From: Pseudoduganella ginsengisoli | GTDB lineage: Bacteria > Pseudomonadota > Gammaproteobacteria > Burkholderiales > Burkholderiaceae_D | Assembly (NCBI RefSeq): GCF_009720865.1 | Contig: NZ_WNLA01000026.1 | Location: 1 to 64,000 of the forward strand | Direction of reading: 5' to 3' | DNA: 64,000 nt | Part shown: positions 34,158 through 41,807 of the stretch, one piece after another | Layout: each line of letters begins with the position of its first letter | Position numbering within the stretch: position 1 is the first letter of the stretch | Translations under genes and position numbers: made by a program | The notes under the pieces: model-generated | Told to the model about the DNA's origin: nothing | Seen by the model: only the letters and a program-made list of their open reading frames with translations | The model's database searches: none

Positions 34158-35382
34158 GGGACAGCGCCTCCACGACAGATTGATGGGCAGCCCGGCGGCT
34201 GACGATCCACGATGCGCAAGCCGACAGCAGCGCGACGGTGACAGCTGCACCGGCATACATGGGAATGGAAACCGCAACGGCCAGCGGATAGCCATCCGTG
34301 CGGCCCGGGGGCGGCGGCATTTGCACGCCGGCCACCAGCAGGAACAGCGCGACGCCGCCTGCCAGCGCCATGCCGGCCAGCGCACCGCCGGAACCCAGCG
34401 CCATGCCTTCCAGCGTAAACACCCGCATCACTTCGCCGGGCGTCGCACCCATGGCGCGCAAGGTGCCGATTTCACGGGTGCGTTCCAGGACGGCCATGGC
34501 CAGCGTATTGGTAATGGCGAACAGCACGATGACCAGCACAATCACGCCCAGGAAGCCGAAGATGCGGTCGTACAGGCTTTTCACGCTCAGGTAGAACATG
34601 GCTTGCTGCAGCCACGTGCGCACTTCCAGTTTGGCGCCGTGCTGCGCGCGCAATTGTTCGGCCACCGTATCGGACAGCGCCAGGTCTTTTAAATACACGC
34701 TGAGCGTGCTGACCTTTTGGGTTTGCAGCAGCGTTTGCGCCGTCGATAAATCCACCATGGCGAGGCGCTTGTCCACGTCGGCAATGCCGGTGCTGACCAC
34801 GCCCGTCACCACCACGTCAGCGGCATTGAGCGCGCCGTTGACGGTGGTGGACATCAAGGTCAGGGCGCTGCCCGGCTGTGCGTTGAGGATTTTTGCCAGG
34901 CCCTTGCCGATCACGATGCCGGGTGCGGAACCGGGTATTTGCGCGTCCAGCAATTCGCCTGCTTCACGCTTCATGAACGGACCCTTGACGACAAATTCCT
35001 GCATGGCGTCGACACCGGTGCCGAGGAAGATTTCACTTTTGTCGCCATTGCTGATCAAGCCGGAAAACTGCAGGCGCGGCAGCACGCGCTTGACGTCTGG
35101 CCGCGCCATCAATTGCTGCGCGACGGCTTCTGGCTGTTCCAGGCCGTGTTCCAGCGGCAGGTTGTCGATGCCGTCAAATTGGCCGGGAGCGGCAACCACG
35201 AGGTGGCCCGTGTCGCGCGCACTGGCTTGCGCCAGCGATTCATACGTGTACAGCGCAAAGCCGCCGCCCAGCAGCGCAGCCGCCGTGCCGGTGGCTGTGA
35301 TGGCAACCGTCACCAGCGACCGGCGGCGGTTGCGCATCGCGTTTTTCAGCGCCATCGACAGCCATTTGAATTTAGTGAACAT
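34150..35382 (-). CDS. ABC transporter permease, FtsX/MacB/LolC type
   Basis: The 410-aa protein has an N-terminal membrane helix (about 20-45), a large periplasmic domain (MacB_PCD-like) and three C-terminal helices with the FtsX signature MAVLERTREIGTLRAMGATPGEVM. It overlaps the ATPase gene by 11 bases and the LolA-like gene by 8 bases. The start at 35382 is chosen because GGAG precedes it and MFTKFKWLSMALKN is the family N-terminus. It is a mechanotransmission-type exporter subunit, and lipoprotein or periplasmic substrate extraction is the likely role. Confidence 0.9.
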   Translation of the reverse strand: MFTKFKWLSMALKNAMRNRRRSLVTVAITATGTAAALLGGGFALYTYESLAQASARDTGHLVVAAPGQFDGIDNLPLEHGLEQPEAVAQQLMARPDVKRVLPRLQFSGLISNGDKSEIFLGTGVDAMQEFVVKGPFMKREAGELLDAQIPGSAPGIVIGKGLAKILNAQPGSALTLMSTTVNGALNAADVVVTGVVSTGIADVDKRLAMVDLSTAQTLLQTQKVSTLSVYLKDLALSDTVAEQLRAQHGAKLEVRTWLQQAMFYLSVKSLYDRIFGFLGVIVLVIVLFAITNTLAMAVLERTREIGTLRAMGATPGEVMRVFTLEGMALGSGGALAGMALAGGVALFLLVAGVQMPPPPGRTDGYPLAVAVSIPMYAGAAVTVALLSACASWIVSRRAAHQSVVEALSHV

Positions 35383-36076
35383 GGCGTGCTCCTTCAACCA
35401 GGACGCCATCGGCGAGGCGCAGTGCGCGGTCGCAGTGGCCCAGCATGCGGTCGTCATGGGTGGCGACGAGGAACGTCGTGCCTTGCTGATGCGCCAGTTC
35501 GCGCATCAGGCTGACAATTTGCGCGGCCGTGACGGCGTCGAGGTTGGCCGTGGGTTCGTCGGCAATCACCAGTTGTGGGCGTTTGACGATGGCGCGGGCA
35601 ATGGCCACGCGCTGGCGCTGGCCGCCGGACAGCTGGTCGGGACGGTGTTCTTCCAGGCCGCCCAGCCCGACCCGTTCCAGCGCCTCGTGCACGCGGCGGC
35701 GGCGCTCGGCGGCATCCACGCCCAGCAAATACAGGGGGAATTCCACGTTGTCATACGCATTCATGACGGGCACCAGGTTAAAACTCTGGAACACGAAGCC
35801 GATGGTCTGGCGCCGCAATTGCGTGCGGCGCACGTCGTCGGCGGCAGGCAAGGGTTCGCCGCCATACAGCAGCTCACCCTTGTCGGCGCGGTCCAGCAGG
35901 CCGCACAAGTTCAGCAAGGTGCTTTTGCCGCTGCCGGACGGACCCGTGACGGCGGCGATTTCACCCCGTACGACGGCCAGTTCCACGTCGCGCAGCGCGT
36001 GGATTGTGTTGCCGCCCAGCGTGAACGATTTGCTGATGCCGCGCAGCGACATCAATGGCTCGCCGGCGCGGCTCAC
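35372..36076 (-). CDS. ABC transporter ATPase, LolD/MacB type
   Basis: The 234-aa ATPase has Walker A GPSGSGKSTLL, Q-loop VFQSFNLVPVM, the signature LSGGQRQRVAIARA, Walker B LVIADEPTANLDA and H-loop THDD. This is the LolD/MacB subfamily that pairs with FtsX-type permeases. The gene overlaps the upstream TPR-like gene by 4 bases (ATGA) and the permease by 11 bases, so the operon is very compact. Confidence 0.95.
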   Translation of the reverse strand: MSRAGEPLMSLRGISKSFTLGGNTIHALRDVELAVVRGEIAAVTGPSGSGKSTLLNLCGLLDRADKGELLYGGEPLPAADDVRRTQLRRQTIGFVFQSFNLVPVMNAYDNVEFPLYLLGVDAAERRRRVHEALERVGLGGLEEHRPDQLSGGQRQRVAIARAIVKRPQLVIADEPTANLDAVTAAQIVSLMRELAHQQGTTFLVATHDDRMLGHCDRALRLADGVLVEGARHVH

Positions 36077-36732
36077 AGGCCCAGCTCCTTCAGGCGGCTG
36101 GCGGCGTGCTGTCCTTCCGCCGTTTGCGGCGCCAGTTGCACCACTTGTTTCAGGTACGCGGCTTCCTCGGGTACGCGTTTGTCGGCGGCGGCGGTTTTTG
36201 CCGCCAGTGCATACAGGCGGGTGCGTACCGGTACTGGCGCCTGCTCGAACACGGGCGACTTCAGCGCGGCATCCAGCGCGCGCTTGCCGGCCGCGCGGCG
36301 GTTCATGAAGTCGGGCAGGGCCAGCAGGGTAGTGGCAGCCACCATGCGCGTCTCCACGCTTTCCGGCGTGCCGTGGAACAGGGCTTCGTCATGCGCCGGC
36401 GTCAGCTGCGCCAGCGCTTTTTCAATCGCATCGGCGCCATCTTCCGAATACTTCATCTTATTCCACGGCATCATCGCATCGCGCCCGGCCAGCGACGTGG
36501 CCGAACCAGCGTAAGCGGCCAGCAGCGGGTGGCCCGGATTGGCGGCCGCCATTTGCGTAAAGGTGCTGATGGCGGCATCGCGCGCCTTGCCGTCGCCGGC
36601 CACACCGGCCATGAATTGCTGGCGGGCTTCCGTAAAGCCTTGCGGTGCGACTTCCTGTGGCGCGGCATGGACAAAGGCGCTGAAGATGGCGGCGGCGCTG
36701 CCGAACAGCACTGCGAGGATGGCTGGTTTCAT
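36073..36732 (-). CDS. Exported TPR-like protein, first gene of the ABC export operon
   Basis: The 219-aa protein has a signal peptide (ILAVLFGSAAAIFSAFVHA) and helical repeats rich in Ala resembling TPRs (AAANPGHPLLAAYAGSA, YLKQVVQLAPQTAEG). The start at 36732 is preceded by AAGGAG. It leads the five-gene operon 36732-32407: TPR protein, ATPase, permease, LolA-like protein and outer-membrane protein. A periplasmic adaptor role is likely but not shown by any motif. Confidence 0.75.
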   Translation of the reverse strand: MKPAILAVLFGSAAAIFSAFVHAAPQEVAPQGFTEARQQFMAGVAGDGKARDAAISTFTQMAAANPGHPLLAAYAGSATSLAGRDAMMPWNKMKYSEDGADAIEKALAQLTPAHDEALFHGTPESVETRMVAATTLLALPDFMNRRAAGKRALDAALKSPVFEQAPVPVRTRLYALAAKTAAADKRVPEEAAYLKQVVQLAPQTAEGQHAASRLKELGL

Positions 36733-36864
36733 GGTGGTCTCCTTGGTGGGTTGATGGAGACAGCTTAGGAATGGCGGGGCGGGGCAGCCACCGGTGTGCG
36801 ACGAAACCGGGATTCGCGGGAGCGAAACCGGCGCCGTGCGGAGCGGGATTTTTTTAAGTGGCCT

Positions 36865-36892
36865 TTGCAAATTGAAAATCAGCCGCTATAAT
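36865..36892 (+). promoter_or_regulatory. Promoter of tRNA-Asn copy 3
   Basis: TTGCAA (36865-36870), a 16-base spacer and a perfect TATAAT (36887-36892), followed by GCGGCCTC. Copies 4 and 5 share the TATAATG(C/T)GGCCTCTTTT stretch directly before the tRNA. Confidence 0.8.
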
Positions 36893-36903
36893 GCGGCCTC
36901 TTT

Positions 36904-36979
36904 TCCCTGATAGCTCAGTCGGTAGAGCGACGGACTGTTAATCCGCAGGTCCCTGGTTCGAGTCCAGGTCGGGGAGCCA
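36904..36979 (+). tRNA. tRNA-Asn (GTT), copy 3
   Basis: A 76-base sequence matching the other four copies, with encoded CCA. It has its own promoter (36865-36892) and terminator (36990-37015), so it is a monocistronic tRNA gene. It separates the export operon (minus strand, ends upstream) from the toroid gene. Confidence 0.98.
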
Positions 36980-36989
36980 GAATTCAAAC

Positions 36990-37015
36990 CACCCGCGCTG
37001 GCCGCGGGTGTTTTT
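36990..37015 (+). terminator. Terminator of tRNA-Asn copy 3
   Basis: An 8-bp stem CACCCGCG / CGCGGGTG (36990-36997 and 37003-37010) is followed by TTTTT. Its end touches the last codon of the convergent toroid gene. Confidence 0.85.
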
Positions 37016-38231
37016 ATTTCCGGTTGTCACGGCCGGCCTGTTGAGCGCCGGCAGGCAAATGGCGGACAAGGTGGTTGATGGCGATGCCCAGCTCCGCCCG
37101 CCACCAGTTTCCCTGTTCCGTGTCCGCATTGCGAACGCTTTCATGTGCCAGCGTCTGTTCGATCCAGCTCAGCGCCCGGATTTTTTGCTGTATCGTGCCG
37201 TGCGGGTAGGCTTCGACCGTTGCCATCAGCATCCATGGCATGGTCAATTGCACGAAATGGTCAATTTGCCTGGTTTCGCTTGATTTGATTTCGACATAGG
37301 AGTTTTCCCCAAGCGAGGCGGGCACGGGCGACTCCGGGATGTTTTCCAGCCAATCCTGCTCGAGTGAACTGACTTGCCTGGGCATGGCTTCATGCAGGGT
37401 ATGCATGGCCAAGCCTGAAATACTGCCGGAAATGCTGCTTGCTGTCTGATAAGGATAGGGTTTCCAGCGCGCTTTAGGTTGCCGCACATTTAACAGCCAC
37501 GCGGCGCCGCGGCTGGCTGCGTCACTGGCGCTCTTCGCCATGGCAGTATCCTTGATGAGTGCAGCGTTCGATTGCTTCAGCAAGCCCAGCGTAGCCCAGG
37601 CTGTTGCGTAGACGGATGCATATTGGGGCAGCGTCTTGTCGGGAATCGATGACCAGGAGCCATCTGCATTCTGATGGTTGAGCAGGAATTCGATCTCCAC
37701 CGGTTCCGCCTCGGTACCGTGGGCGGCAAGGGCGGCCAGAACCCAGCCCGTAATGAAGGTCCAGCCTTTGTTTTCCTTGTCGTCGTTTAGCTCGGCCCAG
37801 CAGTTGCACGGGGCAAGCCGCCGTGCGCGGATATAACCGGTTAACTGCGCACCCTGTTGGCTGTTGCGAAGTTCCGCAATGGACAATAGCGTCTGGGACG
37901 CGGACCAGCCGGTTAAACCCAAGGTCGGGATCAGATGCGTATCGTTCTGGTTGACGGTATGCAGGCGGTCTTGAATGTCCAGTACAGTGACCTGCATTTC
38001 GCTGGTAAGGGGGATGACGTCCGGTGCGGCCATTGCAACCCGGATTACCCTGCCTGAGAACGTCCAGCCTTTGCTCAGGATGTCCGGGTTTTGCTCAAGC
38101 ATTGCGGCTGCTGCGCCCGCCAACACGATGCTGGCGCGTTTGGCCCAGGATAGCTTGTGGACCCACTCCGCGATCGGGTCCAGTACCGAGTCCAGTAGTC
38201 GTTGCCATAATTGCACCAATTTTTCGTTCAT
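37014..38231 (-). CDS. Membrane-anchored terpene-cyclase-like (alpha/alpha toroid) protein
   Basis: The 405-aa protein has an N-terminal hydrophobic helix (ASIVLAGAAAAMLEQ, about residues 40-55) and helical repeats with the squalene-cyclase/prenyltransferase toroid pattern. The clearest is FLLNHQNADGSWSSIP followed by VYATAWATLGLLKQ; QxxDGSW is the QW-type motif. The catalytic DxDD motif of true squalene-hopene cyclases is not seen, so it is probably non-enzymatic or a distant relative. AAGGAGG precedes the ATG at 38231. It is monocistronic, and I do not know its function. Confidence 0.7.
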   Translation of the reverse strand: MNEKLVQLWQRLLDSVLDPIAEWVHKLSWAKRASIVLAGAAAAMLEQNPDILSKGWTFSGRVIRVAMAAPDVIPLTSEMQVTVLDIQDRLHTVNQNDTHLIPTLGLTGWSASQTLLSIAELRNSQQGAQLTGYIRARRLAPCNCWAELNDDKENKGWTFITGWVLAALAAHGTEAEPVEIEFLLNHQNADGSWSSIPDKTLPQYASVYATAWATLGLLKQSNAALIKDTAMAKSASDAASRGAAWLLNVRQPKARWKPYPYQTASSISGSISGLAMHTLHEAMPRQVSSLEQDWLENIPESPVPASLGENSYVEIKSSETRQIDHFVQLTMPWMLMATVEAYPHGTIQQKIRALSWIEQTLAHESVRNADTEQGNWWRAELGIAINHLVRHLPAGAQQAGRDNRK

Positions 38232-38681
38232 GGTCGCCTCCTTTGCGTCCCGTGGTTTCATCGGTTCCGATGGTTAGACCGCTGGCACTGCGCGAAGTTT
38301 CATGAACGAGCGAAAAAGAGGCTACTTAGGCTCCATTCTGTTAATTCGAAAATCCCCCAGGTAAGGAAACGGCTGTGGTCGGCGTTCACGTCCTGCACTG
38401 CAGCGCGCCGCGCGCAGCGCCCGCTCGCACATGCACGGCTTCATCTCGGCTTTCCGCGCAACCGCCCGGTGCGCCGCGTTGGCGCCAGTCACTAGCAGAA
38501 CGCTAGGAAAAATTAAAAAATAATTAAGATTGCCTTTTATGTTTGTCAATTTGATATGTTAAAATCATTTCGCTCCAGCAATAGTTTATTTTTCAGTAAT
38601 GTTTCATCAGCATGGAGCCATTCAAGCCTGGAGGTACAGGCTGAACCTATGTAGTTACTTTTAACCTAACAAAAGTTGCCA
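38232..38681. other. Intergenic region, 450 bases
   Basis: This is the longest stretch without a supported gene. The left part is GC-rich without clear repeats. From about 38500 it becomes strongly A+T-rich (AATTAAAAAATAATTAAG and similar), as in a promoter region for the secreted protease that follows. No convincing -35/-10 pair could be placed. A 75-codon minus-strand reading frame lies in it (38322-38549) but has no supporting features. Confidence 0.5.
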
Positions 38682-40736
38682 ATGAAATTGAAATATACAA
38701 AGTGTGCTTTAGCCATTGCTTCGTTCGCGGCTGCAATTTCTGCCGCCCATGCACAATCATCGCTGGCGAATCCGTTCGGCGCCACCCCGGCCAATTCGAC
38801 GGCCGTTTCCGCGATGAACAAGGCGCAAGCCCTGGCGGCATTGCCGGCTGCGGCAAAGGCGCGGGTTACGCAAAAGTTTCTCGATAAATTGCTGGAAAAC
38901 GAATCAAACGAATTTATCGTGGTGTTCGACGATGAAACACCGCCAACCGTCGCCGCGACGACCGACCTGAACCAGCGGTTGGCCGCCCAGCGCGCGGCCT
39001 TTAAGAATACCCGCGCTCGCGTGCGCCAGGCGGTGGCCGGCCATGATGTCGATTTCCGTGACGAACTGACAAACCTGCCGCATGCGCTGGTCCGTACGCG
39101 CAACCGCGCCGCCCTGGTCGCACTGCTGAACCAGCCCGGCGTGCAAGGCGTGTACGAGAACGTGACGGTGAAGCCGCACATGAGCATCAGCAATCCGATG
39201 ATTCATCAGACGAGCGCTCCCGCCAGCCTGCACAAAGGTAACGGCACCACGGTGGCGGTGATCGACACCGGTACCGATTACCGGGTCGCCGACTTCGGCT
39301 CCTGCGCGGCGCCCGGCGGCTCTTGCCGCGTTTCCCATGCGGTGAGCGTCGCCGATACCCCCTATACGCTCGATTCGAAGAGTCACGGCACCAACGTGGC
39401 AGCCATTGTCGCCAGCGTGGCGCCCGAAACGCGCATCGCCGCCATCGACGCTTTCGATCTGGTCATGGAAGACAATAAGCTGGTAGACAGGACCAGCGCC
39501 TATAAGGTCAGCAAAGCAGTCGACTGGATCCTCGCCAACAAGACGGCGCTGAATATTGTTGCCGCCAACATGAGCCTGGGAGGGGGAAAATACACCAGCG
39601 CCTGCCCGGCGACGACGCCAGGCACCAGTGAGACCTATTTCGCGATGGCGATTTCGGGGTTGCGTAACGCCAACGTCTTACCGATCGTTTCCGCTGGCAA
39701 TGATGCGTACACCGACGCGATCAGCATGCCGGCATGTACGCCAGGTGCGATTTCGGTCGGGGCGCTGTACACAGCGAGCTGGAATTCGACAACCAGCAGC
39801 GGCTTCAGCTACGGTCCGGAGGGCGCCCCGGTTTGCTTCGATGCGAATGGCACGCCGGCAGCGTACCGCGTGGCGTGTTTCTCCAATTCGAGCAGCGCGT
39901 TGACCTTGTACGCGCCTGGCGCCTTCATCACGGCAGGGGGGCTGAAAATGGCCGGCACCTCGCAGGCAGCGCCGCATGTGGCGGGCACCGTGGCCCTGCT
40001 GCGCGCTGCGGACGTGGCGCCGAACGAGTCGCTGGACCAGATCCAGGCACGCTTGACGAACTCCTCCCCGACCGGGGCGTCCCTGGGCGTCAAAGATTGG
40101 CGCAACAATTTGGTGAAACCACGCCTGGACGTGTTGAGCGCGCTCGCCAATGCGCATTATCAAGTGATGCAAAAAGTGTATATCGCGTACTATGGCCGTC
40201 CAGCCGACCCGGGTGGTCTGGCGTTCTGGGCCGTCGCTTTGTTCCGCGGTAACGCCCCGACCACGCTCACTGATTTGGAGGCCGCCTACAGCACGAACGC
40301 CGCCGTCAAGGAAGTGGTCGACAGTTTCGCCAATTCCGCCGAGTCGGCCTCGCTGTACGGTGGCAAACCTACCCGTGATTTCGTCACCGCTGTCTACCGC
40401 AATGCGTTCAATCGTGAACCGGACATCGCCGGCCGCGACTGGTGGGCAGCACAAATTGACAGCGGCGCCCTGACGCGAGGCAAAGCGGCGCTGTCGATCA
40501 TGGCGGGGGCGCAAAATTCCGATATCGAAGCGGTCAACCGCAAGACCATTGTGGCGGGCAACTTCACGACCTTGATGGATACCTCGGCCGAGTATAATGC
40601 CTTCCTCAAACCCGGCGGCACTGGTCCTGCGCGTGCACGCACCATGCTGTCGTCGGTAGGCGCCACGACCGACACGACTGGATTCTTGCAGACGGTTGCC
40701 CAAACCCTGCAAACCATCGTCAGCGAAAACCCATAA
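38682..40736 (+). CDS. Secreted subtilisin-like (S8) protease with C-terminal DUF4214 repeats
   Basis: The 684-aa preproprotein has a signal peptide (LAIASFAAAISAAHA), an inhibitor-I9-type propeptide (about 75-165), an S8 catalytic domain, and a C-terminal region with two DUF4214-type units (VYIAYYGRPADPGGLAFW and VYRNAFNREPDIAGRDWW). The catalytic triad is complete: Asp195 in VIDTGTDY, His235 in SHGTNVA and Ser427 in GTSQAAPHVAG. The oxyanion Asn lies in VSAGNDAY. DUF4214 is common in secreted or surface proteins of proteobacteria. The start ATG at 38682 is preferred to a TTG two codons upstream; the ribosome site is weak. Confidence 0.93.
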   Translation: MKLKYTKCALAIASFAAAISAAHAQSSLANPFGATPANSTAVSAMNKAQALAALPAAAKARVTQKFLDKLLENESNEFIVVFDDETPPTVAATTDLNQRLAAQRAAFKNTRARVRQAVAGHDVDFRDELTNLPHALVRTRNRAALVALLNQPGVQGVYENVTVKPHMSISNPMIHQTSAPASLHKGNGTTVAVIDTGTDYRVADFGSCAAPGGSCRVSHAVSVADTPYTLDSKSHGTNVAAIVASVAPETRIAAIDAFDLVMEDNKLVDRTSAYKVSKAVDWILANKTALNIVAANMSLGGGKYTSACPATTPGTSETYFAMAISGLRNANVLPIVSAGNDAYTDAISMPACTPGAISVGALYTASWNSTTSSGFSYGPEGAPVCFDANGTPAAYRVACFSNSSSALTLYAPGAFITAGGLKMAGTSQAAPHVAGTVALLRAADVAPNESLDQIQARLTNSSPTGASLGVKDWRNNLVKPRLDVLSALANAHYQVMQKVYIAYYGRPADPGGLAFWAVALFRGNAPTTLTDLEAAYSTNAAVKEVVDSFANSAESASLYGGKPTRDFVTAVYRNAFNREPDIAGRDWWAAQIDSGALTRGKAALSIMAGAQNSDIEAVNRKTIVAGNFTTLMDTSAEYNAFLKPGGTGPARARTMLSSVGATTDTTGFLQTVAQTLQTIVSENP

Positions 40737-40795
40737 TCGATTGCAGGGCCGCGCAGGCTGAGTCGGGCCTGCGCGGCTTGGCAAGATCGACAGCG

Positions 40796-40829
40796 AAAAC
40801 GCCAGCCTTCACGGGTTGGCGTTTTTTTT
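40796..40829 (+). terminator. Terminator after the S8 protease gene
   Basis: A stem AAAACGCCAGCC / GGTTGGCGTTTT (with one G-T pair) runs into eight T's. A second perfect 10-bp hairpin (CCGCGCAGGC 40749-40758, GCCTGCGCGG 40767-40776) lies just before it. Confidence 0.85.
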
Positions 40830-40933
40830 GGGTTATCTCACCGGAGCCAGTTATTGATGGTTTGATAATTTCCTGTGGTCAAATGTGAACGCGCCGCTTA
40901 TCATGGAGGCTTCTTGATCATCACTTGTTCGCC

Positions 40934-41731
40934 ATGTCTCTGATCCGAACCGCCGTTGGCATCCTGCTCCTGTTGGGCAGCATGTCGGCCTGGGCTGAAA
41001 ACACACCGGTACGCAGCTATGCCGTGCTGTCCCTGGCTGGCGACGCACTTGCGCTGCATGTGCACCGCCACCAGGTCGGCAGCCGAACAGAAAGCGCGCC
41101 CAGGGAGGTCAATGCGATCGACGATCCAGTCTTTGATCAGGCGGCTGTCATCGCAGCTCGCGCAGCGTTCCTTCGCCTGCACCCCGGCGCCAAGCTGCAA
41201 TTGATGACGACCCAGGACAGGGGACTGTACCTGGCTCAAAACAGCATGTTCGAGCGTGCCGAAGCGCATGAGGAAGACCGCGCGTACCTGAAAAAGCTGT
41301 TGAAGGAACTGGGCGTAACGCACGCTCTGGTGATCACCAAATTCCGCAGTGTCCCTGAGTTGAAACTGGTGAATACGACGGTAGGAAGCGGGTATCTTGA
41401 AGGGCTTGGCTTCTACATCGACGACATGATCGAAACCCGCAACCTCAAGGACCAGACCTCGTCGCGCGGTATGGTCGTGCCATTCGCCTATCTGCGTGTC
41501 CGGCTGATCGATGCCGAGACATTAAGTGTGCTGAAGGAGGCCATGTCCAAGCAATCCTTCATTATTACCCGGCCTTCCGCCGACTCTTCGGGCATGGAGA
41601 CGTTCTTGAACATGCCAAGTGGGGAAAAGACCGGGCATATTCGCCAGGTGCTGGAAGATGCAATCGCCAGCACAGTACAGAACGTCGCGGCGGAACCGCC
41701 AATCTCAGTGGAACGGGATCGTAAGAACTAG
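40934..41731 (+). CDS. Exported hypothetical protein
   Basis: The 265-aa protein has a signal peptide (MSLIRTAVGILLLLGSMSAWA) and a mixed alpha/beta mature region (RSYAVLSLAGDALALHV, LLKELGVTHALVITKFR). I do not recognise a named family. A TTG start three codons upstream is possible, but ATG at 40934 begins the natural signal peptide. No operon partner is evident; the helicase gene starts 77 bases later. Confidence 0.7.
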   Translation: MSLIRTAVGILLLLGSMSAWAENTPVRSYAVLSLAGDALALHVHRHQVGSRTESAPREVNAIDDPVFDQAAVIAARAAFLRLHPGAKLQLMTTQDRGLYLAQNSMFERAEAHEEDRAYLKKLLKELGVTHALVITKFRSVPELKLVNTTVGSGYLEGLGFYIDDMIETRNLKDQTSSRGMVVPFAYLRVRLIDAETLSVLKEAMSKQSFIITRPSADSSGMETFLNMPSGEKTGHIRQVLEDAIASTVQNVAAEPPISVERDRKN

Positions 41732-41807
41732 CGTCGTCTTGCAGTTCAGCAGGGAGGGGCCGTGGCTTGGTCGCTGGGCGAGCCGCGCAACGGGTAAAAT
41801 GCCCCCC

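Noticed and set aside
38322..38549. 75-codon minus-strand frame in the intergenic region, with a signal-like start
   Set aside because: Composition changes abruptly within it, there is no ribosome site, and it lies antisense in a probable promoter region.
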